Of a stretch of 64,000 nucleotides of DNA, positions 20,446 to 28,810 are shown piece after piece. Below the pieces are notes generated by a model. That model worked only from the letters and a program-made list of their open reading frames with translations. It was not told the origin of the DNA and did no database searches. A program made the position numbers and the translations under genes. The DNA is from Asaia prunellae JCM 25354 (GTDB lineage Bacteria; Pseudomonadota; Alphaproteobacteria; Acetobacterales; Acetobacteraceae): assembly GCF_000613885.1 (NCBI RefSeq), contig NZ_BAJV01000005.1:1-64000 (forward strand), in the 5' to 3' direction. How positions within the stretch are numbered: the first letter of the stretch is position 1; the number at the start of each line of letters is the position of its first letter.

Positions 20446-21623
20446 TCCGAAGCCCCGAATCCGGACTGGTTGTAGCCGCGTTCTGGCTGGGTGACGTTGA
20501 CCTTGTCGCCTTCGAGCAGATCGGCTGGCGGGTTGGCGATGATACGATCCTTTGGCGAAATGCCGGCCTGGATTTCGGTCGAGGTATCGGCCATCCGTCC
20601 AACCACGACCTTCTTGTAATGAACCGTATTGTCGTCATTCACGACGACGACCTGCATTCCCTTTTCCTGGAAGACGAGCGCAGAAGTCGGCACTTCGTAG
20701 AGATGCGCAGTTTCGTTGTGAGCCTTGAGTTGAACCGAGGCAAAAGTACCGGGCCACAGGGTTTCACCGGGATTTTCCATGGTGAATTCCGAAGTCACTG
20801 TCCGGGTGTTCGGATCATAGCCACGTGCCGTGGTGAGGAAGCTCGCATGAAACTTCTTGTCCTTGAACTGAGGGACACTGACATCCGCTGTGATGTCAGG
20901 CTGCAGAATGTACGAGAAAACTTCCGGCACAGAAACGAACAGGCGCAGTTTGTGGACGTCGGCAACTGTGAAAAGCTCGGATGCCGAGCCGGTGCTGTTA
21001 AGGTTGCCGCCGCCGTCGTGAACGTAATCGCCCACATTGATGCTACGTGCGGTGACGATTCCGTCGAAGGGGGCAACGATGGTCTTGAATTTTTCAAGTG
21101 CGGCGAAATGATCGACATTGCGCTGGGCTGCATCGACTTCCGCTCTGGCTGATTGCTCATTGGCATTCGAAACCGATACGGACTGGCCAGAGACTGACTG
21201 GGATTTCCCCATGGCACGCCAGCGTTCTGCCGTCACGGCAGCAAGATGATACTTTGCCAGAACAGCATTCAGATCAGCCTGTGCCTGTGCGTACTGGGCA
21301 TCCAGAGCCGGGGCGTTGATTTCGGCCAGTGCATCGCCAGCCTTCACATGAGCGCCGTAATCCTTGAACCACATTTTCACATAGCCGGAGACCTGCGGAT
21401 AGATCGGGGCCTGATACCAGGCATCGATATTGCCGGGCAGGGTGAGCGCGACCTTGGAGGGGGATTGTATCGGGTTGAGGACGGCTACGTTCGGGATAGC
21501 ATTCGCTGCTGTCTCGGTGGCGAGTGCGTGGGTGTGGTGCACGCGACCGACGACAAGAGCGCCGACCCAGAGCGCGAGGACGCATCCTCCCGCAATGGCG
21601 ATGAACTTGGGGGAGGTGGCCAT
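20442..21623 (-). CDS. RND efflux periplasmic adaptor (HlyD/AcrA family)
   Basis: The 393-residue protein has an N-terminal membrane anchor (about residues 8-27), a lipoyl/barrel-sandwich half-motif (IYPQVSGYVKMWFKDYGAHVKAGDAL), a helical hairpin, the second half (VAPFDGIVTARSINVGDYV) and a beta-barrel/membrane-proximal part. It bridges the RND permease and the outer-membrane channel. It is the middle gene of the operon: its ATG overlaps the permease stop as TAATG and its stop overlaps the next start, giving tight coupling. The frame is intact. Substrates are unknown. Confidence 0.93.
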   Translation of the reverse strand: MATSPKFIAIAGGCVLALWVGALVVGRVHHTHALATETAANAIPNVAVLNPIQSPSKVALTLPGNIDAWYQAPIYPQVSGYVKMWFKDYGAHVKAGDALAEINAPALDAQYAQAQADLNAVLAKYHLAAVTAERWRAMGKSQSVSGQSVSVSNANEQSARAEVDAAQRNVDHFAALEKFKTIVAPFDGIVTARSINVGDYVHDGGGNLNSTGSASELFTVADVHKLRLFVSVPEVFSYILQPDITADVSVPQFKDKKFHASFLTTARGYDPNTRTVTSEFTMENPGETLWPGTFASVQLKAHNETAHLYEVPTSALVFQEKGMQVVVVNDDNTVHYKKVVVGRMADTSTEIQAGISPKDRIIANPPADLLEGDKVNVTQPERGYNQSGFGASE

Positions 21624-24600
21624 TAGACGATTTCCTTCTGGCGGGCAGGGCGGTTGTGCAGGATCGCGTAGACGCAGGGAACGAAAAGCAGGGTGGAGAT
21701 GGTGGCGACAATCAATCCGCCGATAACGGCGCGGCCCAGAGGCGCGTTGGTCGAATTTGAGGTTGCCATCGGGATCATGCCGACAATCATGGCGAGTGCT
21801 GTCATGATGACTGGTCGGATACGGCCATAACCGGCCTCGATTGCGGCACGAAGGGCATCACCATGCACTTCAAGACGCTCACGGGCGAACGAGACGACCA
21901 GAATCGAATTCGCAGTTGCCGTGCCCATGCACATGATGGCGCCGGTCAGAGCCGGGACTGACAAGCGGGTACCGGTCAGGAACAAGGCCCAGGCAATGCC
22001 GCCCAGCGCGCCGGGAAGAGCCGTGATGATGATGAACGGATCCAGCCAGGACTGGAAATTCACGACGATCAGCAGATAGATCAGCACCACTGATACGCAG
22101 AGACCAAAAACAAGCTGGACATACGCACCGTGCATCGTTGTAGCCTGACCATGGACATCGACAGCGGTCGTGCGTGGCAGGTTGGGCGCGTCTTTGGCAA
22201 TCGTGTTGTTTACGGCATCAAGAACGTTACCGAGATCAGTGCCTTCAACATTCACGTAGATATCGATTTCTGACATCGAGTTGTAATGTGAAACTTCACC
22301 CGGCGTGCCGGTGGGTACGACATCGGCGATAGCGCCCAGAAGCTGCGTCTGGTCGTTGGGGTCACCGTCACCTTTATCGACCGGTATCGTAAGCAGATCG
22401 TTCAGATGGGTCAGCTGATCCTGCGACGTGTAGACGTTCAGCGGGAAAGTGACATTATCGACCGGATCGAGCCAGAATTGCGGATCGACGACACCAGAAC
22501 CAGCAAGGGTCAGGAGTTCATTGGTCGCAAGGTCGTTTTCGCTCAGACCGGTTGCCTGACTGAATGTACGGTTGCCGTTCACCATCAGTGTCGGTGTGGA
22601 CATGGTCTGCTGGATAACGACGTCAGCCGTGCCTGGAATCTGACGGATCTTGCCGATCAGATGTTTTGCATAATTGTAGTTATCATCAACGCTTGGGCCC
22701 GAAAGCTGGATGTCGATAGGTGCAGCCGAACCGAAATTCAGAATCTTGTCGGTGAGATCGGCAGGCTGGAAGGTGAACACTGTGCCGGGGAAGCGTGCCG
22801 AGAGGTCCTTGCGGAGCAGGGCGCGATAATCCCAGACGGGGGATTTTTCATCCTTGAGGGCAATGGTGAGATCGCAATCCTGCGTACCAATGGTCGGGGT
22901 CGGAATGAAAGCCTGGTTATGTGGACCTTCAGGCAGGCCGCAATTGGAGATGATATTTTCAATCTTGCCCGGCAGGAGCTGATTGATCCGGTCATCCACG
23001 AGTGCAGCAATACGACCTGCGACCTCGATGCGTGTGCCGAGAGGCGCGCGCATATGCATCTGTAACGCTCCGGATTTGACCTCCGGGAAGAAGTCGCGAC
23101 CAGCTATGCTGTAAAGACCCATCGAGGCGATGGAAATGAGCAGGAATATGCCGACAAAGGTCCCGCGTCGGGCAACGCAACGCGTGAGCAGGGTATTGTA
23201 GCCCTCACGAAAATTGTTGAACCGATGTTCGAATCCTCGCTGGAAGCGGCCAAAAAAGCCTTTCGGTGCAGGGGCGTGATCATCATGGCCGTGAGCATGA
23301 TGCACCTGACCGGCAAGAAGGAACTTGGCCATGGTCGGTACCAGAGTACGCGATAGGATAAAGGAGGCAATCATCGCGAAGATGATGGCGAGCGCCATGG
23401 GCATGAAGAGATAGCCCGCGACGCCAGAGAGTTCGAAGAGCGGCAGCCAGACAATGCAGATGCAGGTTGTCGAGACGAAGGTCGGAATGACGATCTGGTT
23501 GGCAGCATCAATGATGGCAAGCTCAAGATCCTTGCCCATTTCAAGATGGGTGTCGATGTTCTCGATCATGACGGTTGCGTCATCGACGAGGATCCCGACG
23601 GCGAGAGCCAGACCACCCAGAGTCATGATGTTGATAGATTGCCCGGCCCATCCCAGACCAATGATCGAGCAGAGAATGGCGAGGGGAATCGAGGTGGCAA
23701 TAATGACGGTTGAGCGCCACGAGCCAAGAAAAAGCAGGACAACGATACCGGTCAGGATGGACGCCGTGATCATTTCATGAACGACATCCATGATCTGCTC
23801 TTTTACCATTACCGAAGCATCGGCAAGGATTGAGACCTTGACGTCAGGCGGCAGGATGGCCCGGAGTCGAGGCAAAAGGGCCTTGGTGGCAGAGACGACA
23901 TCAAGCGTAGAAGCTGTGCCGCCCTTCTGGGTGATCATTTCGACAGCCTGGCGACCCTTGACGAGAACAAGATTCGTCTGGGGATGGCCGCCACGATAGA
24001 CGTCGGCAACGTCACGAATATAGATGACGGCATTGCCGACGCGCTTGACCGGAATACTGGCAATATCTTCCATCGATTCCGGCGCCGCATTGGTCTGGAC
24101 CATCCAGTCCATGGCATCGATCTTCTGGTCGCCTGCCGGAAGCACGATATTCTGTGCGGTGAGGGCGGCCTGAACATCGGCGGCGGAAAGATGGTGGGCG
24201 CGCAGCTGTTCCTGGTTGAGCGAAACCATGACGAAGCTGTCCATGCCACCATAAGGATGAGCCACGACAGCGCCGGGTACCGTTGCAAGAAGAGGACGCA
24301 CACGAATGACACCGAGCTTGAACAGATCAGAGGGCGTCTGTTTCTCGGATGTGATCTGAAGGGCGATGACGGGAACCTGTGACGGATCGAGCGCCACGAT
24401 CATCGGGGCCGGAACCTTGGGGGGCAGCCCGAGCAGAATCGTCTGGGAAATGGCCGTCACTTCTGCTTCAGCCGTGCCGACGGGCGTGCCGGGTTGGAAG
24501 TAGATATTGACGATCGAACGCCCGTAATAGGAGTTCGATTCCATGTGCTCGATATTCTGGACCGTCGTTGTGACAGCCAGTTCGAAATTGTAGGTAATTC

Positions 24601-24787
24601 GTCCGGCAAACTCATTCGGCAGAAGGCCGGGATAAGTCCAGATAACCGAGACGACTGGCACCTTGATTTCGGGAAACACGTCGGTCGGTGTCTTGAAGAT
24701 CGACATGATTCCAAACATCAGAATCAGAATCGAAAAGACGACGAAGGTCAAGGGCCGCCTTAGGGCAGTTACGACGATGGCGTTCAT
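21623..24787 (-). CDS. RND-family efflux permease
   Basis: The 1054-residue inner-membrane transporter has the RND layout of 12 predicted helices and two large periplasmic loops. The proton-relay aspartates are in VGILVDDATVMIEN (TM4). The Lys of AcrB TM10 is not conserved: the motif reads MGTATANSILVVSFA, as in many RND proteins of this unnamed subfamily. Between TM6 and TM7 there is a His/Asp-rich cytoplasmic loop (VHHAHGHDDHAPAPKG). It is the first gene of a leftward three-gene operon with adaptor and channel. The motifs do not fix a substrate: the His-rich loop hints at metal contact, but the HME signature is not obvious. Confidence 0.93.
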   Translation of the reverse strand: MNAIVVTALRRPLTFVVFSILILMFGIMSIFKTPTDVFPEIKVPVVSVIWTYPGLLPNEFAGRITYNFELAVTTTVQNIEHMESNSYYGRSIVNIYFQPGTPVGTAEAEVTAISQTILLGLPPKVPAPMIVALDPSQVPVIALQITSEKQTPSDLFKLGVIRVRPLLATVPGAVVAHPYGGMDSFVMVSLNQEQLRAHHLSAADVQAALTAQNIVLPAGDQKIDAMDWMVQTNAAPESMEDIASIPVKRVGNAVIYIRDVADVYRGGHPQTNLVLVKGRQAVEMITQKGGTASTLDVVSATKALLPRLRAILPPDVKVSILADASVMVKEQIMDVVHEMITASILTGIVVLLFLGSWRSTVIIATSIPLAILCSIIGLGWAGQSINIMTLGGLALAVGILVDDATVMIENIDTHLEMGKDLELAIIDAANQIVIPTFVSTTCICIVWLPLFELSGVAGYLFMPMALAIIFAMIASFILSRTLVPTMAKFLLAGQVHHAHGHDDHAPAPKGFFGRFQRGFEHRFNNFREGYNTLLTRCVARRGTFVGIFLLISIASMGLYSIAGRDFFPEVKSGALQMHMRAPLGTRIEVAGRIAALVDDRINQLLPGKIENIISNCGLPEGPHNQAFIPTPTIGTQDCDLTIALKDEKSPVWDYRALLRKDLSARFPGTVFTFQPADLTDKILNFGSAAPIDIQLSGPSVDDNYNYAKHLIGKIRQIPGTADVVIQQTMSTPTLMVNGNRTFSQATGLSENDLATNELLTLAGSGVVDPQFWLDPVDNVTFPLNVYTSQDQLTHLNDLLTIPVDKGDGDPNDQTQLLGAIADVVPTGTPGEVSHYNSMSEIDIYVNVEGTDLGNVLDAVNNTIAKDAPNLPRTTAVDVHGQATTMHGAYVQLVFGLCVSVVLIYLLIVVNFQSWLDPFIIITALPGALGGIAWALFLTGTRLSVPALTGAIMCMGTATANSILVVSFARERLEVHGDALRAAIEAGYGRIRPVIMTALAMIVGMIPMATSNSTNAPLGRAVIGGLIVATISTLLFVPCVYAILHNRPARQKEIV

Positions 24788-25005
24788 GAATTCATGCGCT
24801 CTCTTCTCGTACGAAAGGAAGATGCCTTACGGCAGTTTATATTGTTTCATTAATCCGAATTAATATTAAGAAAATGAAATCAGCATGTCTGTGCCGTCCA
24901 TTACTTATTCAGATCACTCGTCTACGGATCGTAGAGATGCAGACATAAAATGTCGCATAAATGTTGTTTTACAAACTCATGCCGATGAAGTGGTGATTTG
25001 ATATG

Positions 25006-25018
25006 TGGCATTGAGCCA
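25006..25018. promoter_or_regulatory. Operator-like palindrome TGGC-N5-GCCA, copy 1
   Basis: TGGCATTGAGCCA matches the two palindromes upstream of the repressor gene (25664-25676 and 25718-25730). It shares the longer core GTGGCATT-AGCCAT with the copy at 25718. It lies about 240 bp beyond the 3' end of the repressor gene, just upstream of a promoter-like TTGACA. I infer a binding site for the repressor at 25255-25658. Confidence 0.6.
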
Positions 25019-25028
25019 TCATCTATTC

Positions 25029-25056
25029 TTGACATTATGCTTAATGCCATTAATAA
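25029..25056 (+). promoter_or_regulatory. Promoter-like TTGACA-N16-TAATAA reading rightward
   Basis: A consensus -35 (25029-25034) and near-consensus -10 (25051-25056) with 16-bp spacing begin 10 bp after the operator-like palindrome copy 1. Transcription would run antisense into the 3' end of the repressor gene, so its product may be an antisense RNA or a leader. No convincing protein gene follows on this strand. Confidence 0.4.
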
Positions 25057-25254
25057 GACGTTAATCGTCCAGAAGTCGGACTGACTTCAAGGTGCAGCTG
25101 GCCGGTTGGAACTGATCATAACGCGGTGGCATGAGGCGTAAGGAACAGGTAAGCGCGCATTTGTTCACGTTTTGTTCTTGCTGCGCCCGACTTCAAGCGC
25201 TATGTCTGCGAATGAAGAAGGCTGTTTTCTGGATATGTGATGAAAAAAAGGACG

Positions 25255-25658
25255 TCAAGAATGGTCCCCATCTGGTCTCCTGGGCGGCTCTGGCATGTCG
25301 CAAGGCATGTTTTTGCCCGTGTGAAACGCCATGTCCGGCTGCTGGAGCACCAGTTCTGGGTGCAGAGCCGCAAGACGAAGCGCCATCTCCTCATCCGTGC
25401 GTCCGTTCAAAACGCCTTTCAGAAGAAAGTCGGTCGAAATGCGTAGCGATTGGAAAGAGCCAGAATGAGGAAGATGCTTGGGGCACGATCACCTTTCTCG
25501 ATCTTGTTCAGCGTTGATGCGTCAACGCCCAGCAGGCGTGCGCATTCGCTCTGATTTGGAAAGACGAGCTCTCTTGCCCAGGTGATGCGTCTCCCAATGG
25601 CGCGCTGAACGATTGCGAGTGAGTCAGGGCGTTTGTGTTTGGCCATAGGGACATTCAT
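25255..25658 (-). CDS. XRE-type HTH repressor of the phage-like element, one frame break
   Basis: The N-terminal 79 residues carry a Cro/C1-type HTH (FPNQSECARLLGVDASTLNKIEKGDRAP). The open frame then stops after NRYAFRPTFF. Adding one base near 25440 gives a better continuation: NRY-ISTDFLLKGVLNGRTD, then EEMALRLAALHPELV, with a stop at 25255-25257. The restored protein is 134 residues, normal for phage repressors of this type. It is divergent from the early genes. Two TGGC-N5-GCCA palindromes lie within 75 bp of its start and a third beyond its 3' end. I infer autoregulation and repression of the early promoter, analogous to RogA of the Caulobacter GTA. Confidence 0.8.
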
Positions 25659-25663
25659 AGCAA

Positions 25664-25676
25664 TGGCTTATTGCCA
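25664..25676. promoter_or_regulatory. Operator-like palindrome TGGC-N5-GCCA, copy 2
   Basis: TGGCTTATTGCCA starts six bases upstream of the repressor start codon, where binding would block its own expression. Same half-sites and spacing as copies 1 and 3. Confidence 0.7.
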
Positions 25677-25717
25677 AATCCAGTAGGTAATTTCTGGAAT
25701 GCTCGCATTCGACGTAG

Positions 25718-25730
25718 TGGCATTTAGCCA
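25718..25730. promoter_or_regulatory. Operator-like palindrome TGGC-N5-GCCA, copy 3
   Basis: TGGCATTTAGCCA lies 54 bp from copy 2 (about five helical turns), between the repressor and the rightward early genes. The same-face spacing suits cooperative binding and control of a rightward early promoter. Confidence 0.7.
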
Positions 25731-25753
25731 TATTTCGTCAAGGATTGAGTATA

Positions 25754-25993
25754 ATGAGAATTGTACGAGAAAGTGGAAGGTGCTCAGCAACTGGAGAGGC
25801 GCTGGTCCGGGCTCTGGCGTTACTGGACGAGACGGCTCCCCGGCCTTTTCCTGTCGGGAAAAGCGAAGGACCGGACGAGCGTGATGAGTCTGGCGCGCTG
25901 CCTGCAGGGCATCCGGTTTCATGGGGTGCACTTTGGGGCAGGGATGATCCGCCCAGCTATCTCGCTGCCGTTCAGGGGGATGGGCATTGGTAG
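25754..25993 (+). CDS. Small early protein of the phage-like element (uncertain)
   Basis: A 79-residue frame beginning MRIVRESGRCSATGEALV has a plausible AAGGA site nine bases upstream of ATG 25754. It is the first rightward frame beyond the operators. It is followed in the same frame, after a TAG, by the DUF6456-like gene. A different frame over 25761-26066 is open as well, and I cannot tell which is used. I recognise no domain. If real, it holds the position of GafY in the GafY-GafZ pair, but no sequence similarity is claimed. Confidence 0.4.
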   Translation: MRIVRESGRCSATGEALVRALALLDETAPRPFPVGKSEGPDERDESGALPAGHPVSWGALWGRDDPPSYLAAVQGDGHW

Positions 25994-26062
25994 CGCATTA
26001 TGCACGGGGGCCCGGAGAGAATTTCAACGGGCGTCGTCTGCATCGGGGGGAGGGAGGCTGTC

Positions 26063-26581
26063 GTGAAGCGGGAGATCTGTCATATGCGTTTGAAAGTGAG
26101 CACAGATGAAGCGAATGTTTCAGACAGAGAAGCTGGGGCTTTTCTGCCAACAGCGGAACGAATGAAACGAAGTCGCTTTCGTAAACATGGAAAGGCGCTG
26201 AAGGTTCTGTCTACCGCTACCTGGCTTTATGAGGCCGGTGATATCGGCGATGATGAGATGGCAGCAGCCCAGCGCTGGCGGGCCGAATATGACTACGCAG
26301 AACTGGGCATAGTCGAGGCGACGGATCTGACATGCAGTCACGAAAAGGGTGATGTGCATACGTGGATGCTGGGTCGAGGTAAATGTGCCCGGAGATTGCG
26401 TCAGGTCAGAGAGGTGCTGGGATCGAGTTTGTATGCCCGTATCGAAATGATGCTCGCAAGAGAAATGAGTTTCCCGGATATGGCGCGCATGATTTTTCCT
26501 GTTGGTGCACGGGCTCAGGCACGTACAAAGGTAGCGGCACAATGTGCTCTGGCCCTCGAGCGATTGAGTGAATATTATTAA
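26063..26581 (+). CDS. DUF6456-like protein, candidate late-gene activator
   Basis: The 172-residue product starts at GTG 26063, which has an excellent GGAGG site five bases upstream. The frame is open further 5'. Its pattern resembles DUF6456: a helical part with ATWLYEAGDIGDDEMAAAQRWRAEYDYAELG, an Arg-rich helix and a C-terminal HTH-like stretch (REVLGSSLYARIEMMLARE, then a segment ending ALERLSEYY). DUF6456 proteins include the C-terminal half of GafA, the activator of the Rhodobacter gene transfer agent, and GafZ of Caulobacter. It sits between the repressor and the structural genes, just before an AT-rich promoter-like island. The function is inferred from fold and position; the family call is by eye. 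Confidence 0.6.
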   Translation: MKREICHMRLKVSTDEANVSDREAGAFLPTAERMKRSRFRKHGKALKVLSTATWLYEAGDIGDDEMAAAQRWRAEYDYAELGIVEATDLTCSHEKGDVHTWMLGRGKCARRLRQVREVLGSSLYARIEMMLAREMSFPDMARMIFPVGARAQARTKVAAQCALALERLSEYY

Positions 26582-26651
26582 AACAAGACTTGAATATAGA
26601 GTAGATATAATGTATTGGTATTATATACTAAAATAAAAATGGATTTCAGGC
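26582..26651 (+). promoter_or_regulatory. AT-rich island, candidate activator-dependent late promoter
   Basis: This 70-bp stretch is much AT-richer than its surroundings. It contains a perfect TATAAT (26606-26611) and a small palindrome GTAT-TAT-ATAC at about 26618. No -35 match lies 16-18 bp upstream of the TATAAT, which would fit a promoter needing an activator. It directly follows the DUF6456-like gene and precedes the long rightward block. Confidence 0.5.
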
Positions 26652-26972
26652 GTGGCCGACATTTTTGTCGGAGACGTTGTGTCGAGTCAGAGAAATTTTC
26701 ATCTCGTTGTGAAAATGCTGTCCGGCGATGCTGTTTTGTGTCCGTTCATAGCTGGTTCCGAGATCAGACATCGCGCAGATCTTGAACTGGGCTGGGGTGA
26801 TCTGGTCGAGACCAATCTGCCGTATCCTGAAGTACGGCTCCGGGCAATTCCGTTCCGTAAGCGACAGGAATGTCTGACCCGTATCGGGATCGTACAGCCT
26901 GCGTTCACGAAGCGGGTCATGCAGAAGATTATCCAGGAGATAAAACAGAGCGACAGATCCGGGGTAAGATGA
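26652..26972 (+). CDS. PemK/MazF-like protein of the early region (tentative)
   Basis: A 106-residue frame starting at GTG 26652. Its pattern recalls PemK/MazF-type proteins: an early VGDVV, a strand block LVVKMLSGDAVLCPF, then DLVETNLPYPEVRLRAIPF and a C-terminal LTRIGIVQPAFTKRVMQKI helix. If this is right, it would be an RNase-type toxin relative. No antitoxin-like gene adjoins it, so it may be a non-toxic derivative with a regulatory role. ATG 26639 opens another, shorter frame that I consider non-coding. The coding status is fairly likely and the family call weak. Confidence 0.45.
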   Translation: MADIFVGDVVSSQRNFHLVVKMLSGDAVLCPFIAGSEIRHRADLELGWGDLVETNLPYPEVRLRAIPFRKRQECLTRIGIVQPAFTKRVMQKIIQEIKQSDRSGVR

Positions 26973-27051
26973 GGCGGCTTAGGGCAGTTTCAGCGGAAAA
27001 CGAAATTTCAGAGACCGATTGGCGTTTCCACGATAATAAACTGGAGCCGAA

Positions 27052-27489
27052 ATGGAAAACAGGCGTGGAAAACGAGACCGTCCTCGGGGTGAAGCTCTTA
27101 GGAATCTGTTTCTTGATCATCTAAGAAAGGCGGGGAATGTCTCCGAGGCTGCGCGTGCAGCCGGAGTGGATCGCAAGACAGTTTACAACTGGCGATGGGG
27201 TAATGATCTCTTCAGTGAGCGCTGGAAGCAGGCGCTTGAAGAAGCGACTGATATGCTGGAGGTCGAGGCACGTCGCAGGGCCCTTGAAGGGTATGAGGAG
27301 CCCGTACTCTACGCCGGGCGGGTGATCTGTGATCCAGAAGGTAAACCGATGACGCGAAAGCGTTACAGCGACGGGCTTTTACGTATGTTGCTGCGTGCTC
27401 ATCGTCCTGCAAGTTTTTGCCAGGGGCGTGGCATTTTCGAGGAGAGCGAGATACGTCTTTCCCTGACCGAAAGTGATGAGAAACTCTGA
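27052..27489 (+). CDS. Terminase small subunit
   Basis: The 145-residue product has an N-terminal basic segment and a helix-turn-helix (HLRKAGNVSEAARAAGVDRKTVYNWR), then ALEEATDMLEVEARRRALEGYEEPV and KRYSDGLLRMLLRAHRP, the standard pattern of phage small terminases. It recognises the packaging site and loads the large subunit. The GGAG site six bases before ATG is good. It overlaps the large subunit start by 14 bp. Confidence 0.88.
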   Translation: MENRRGKRDRPRGEALRNLFLDHLRKAGNVSEAARAAGVDRKTVYNWRWGNDLFSERWKQALEEATDMLEVEARRRALEGYEEPVLYAGRVICDPEGKPMTRKRYSDGLLRMLLRAHRPASFCQGRGIFEESEIRLSLTESDEKL

Positions 27490-28800
27490 CGCGGCGTTTG
27501 CCCTGACGCCTGCCCAGGAGCAGGCCAACACTCTCCTTGGTGGAGAAGCGCGGCATATTTTTTTGCGTGGCGGTTCCCGATCAGGAAAGACCTTTGTCCT
27601 GATCAGGCGTTGGTGATCAGAGCATTGAGAGTGCCACAATCACGTCATGGCGTATTCCGGCATCGTCAGATCGCTTTAAGGGCCAGCATCATTCAGGATA
27701 CTTTTCCTAAAGTGATGCGATGCTGCTTTGCGCGTATACGTTACAAATGGGACGGACAAAGCAATCGTGTGGTATTTTCAAACGGGTCTTCGATCCTTTT
27801 CGGAGGGCTTGATGACTCAGTGCGAACAGAGAAAATTCTTGGTCTCGAATTCGCAACGATCTATCTGAACGAAGCAAGCCAGATCAGCTATAGCGCACGT
27901 AATATGCTGCTGACACGGCTGGCGCAGCGTTGTGCTCTGACAGTACGTGAATATATCGACGCCAATCCGCCGACGACCGACCATTGGCTTTATGCTCTTT
28001 TCGAGAATGGTGTGGAGCCACGATCAGGCCTGCGTCATGCTGATCCGGCACTTTATGCCTCAATGGTGATGAATCCGGATCAGAACCGGATCAATCTCAG
28101 CGATGCCTATATGCAGCAGCTTGAGGCTTTGCCTGAACGAGAGCGCAGGCGCTTTCTGCTTGGTGAATATCAGACCGTGCTCGAAGACGCCTTATGGCGC
28201 GTAGATATGTTCAAGAGGCGAAGCGCGATTATGGATCAGGACCGCGAGGCTCTGATCGCACAAATGCGACGTATTGTCGTAGCAGTTGATCCCTCGGGCG
28301 CATCTGGTCCCTTCGATATCAGGGCGGATGAAATCGGCATTGTGGTGGCGGCGATTGATCATGAAGGGATTGGTCATGTTCTTGATGATTGTTCGGTACG
28401 TAATACGCCGATGGCATGGGCGCGTCGCGTCATGCAGAGCGTGACGCTCTGGCAGGCAGACAGGGTTGTCGCCGAACGTAATTTCGGTGGGGCTCTGGTG
28501 GAAGCCACGCTGCGCAGTGTCGATCCTACAGTGTCATTGAAAATGGTTACGGCATCACGCGGCAAAGCCGTGCGTGCCGAACCGATTGCAGCACTCTATG
28601 AACAGGGACGCGTGGTGCATCACGGGCGTTTTGTCGAACTCGAAACGCAACTTTGTTTGTTCTCCGTACGGGGATTTGGCGGAGCTTCATCACCTGACAG
28701 GGCGGATGCGCTGATCTGGGCGCTTAGCGAACTGATGATCGAACCGCAGCCGGTAAAGGCGCGCTGGCAGGATCCGGGGTGGTTCAGCCTTTCAAGGTAA
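27476..28800 (+). CDS. Terminase large subunit, one frame break
   Basis: The packaging ATPase/nuclease. From ATG 27476 the frame gives the Walker A motif RGGSRSGKT (residues 31-39), then meets a stop. The rest of the protein continues in the next frame from about 27605 (VIRALRVPQSRHGVFRHRQI), as if one base were missing near 27604. The later part has Walker B-like FATIYLNEASQ and the nuclease start IVVAVDPSGASG. The restored length is about 441 residues, close to the usual 420-500. An intact motor would be needed for both phage and GTA particles. Confidence 0.9.
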
Positions 28801-28810
28801 AGGAGCTTGC

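Larger units (their letters stand above)
24788..25254. other. Junction between the efflux operon and the phage-like element
   Basis: 467 bp without a supported gene. It must contain the promoter of the leftward efflux operon and the left boundary of the phage-like element. It holds one copy of the TGGC-N5-GCCA palindrome and a rightward promoter-like pair, listed separately. I compared it by eye with 44596-44615 and saw no shared direct repeat that could be an attachment site. Confidence 0.5.

Noticed and set aside
21623-24787. Missing TM10 lysine in the RND permease as evidence of inactivity
   Set aside because: The same ATANSIL-type motif is common in functional members of this RND subfamily, as far as I know.
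25131-25517. Open frame of 128 codons over the repressor 3' half
   Set aside because: Antisense to the restored repressor C-terminus, Cys/Pro-rich without a family; the repressor reading is more coherent.
25668-25931. Leftward frame of 87 codons over the early promoter region
   Set aside because: It overlaps both operator palindromes and the start of the rightward early genes and has no ribosome site.
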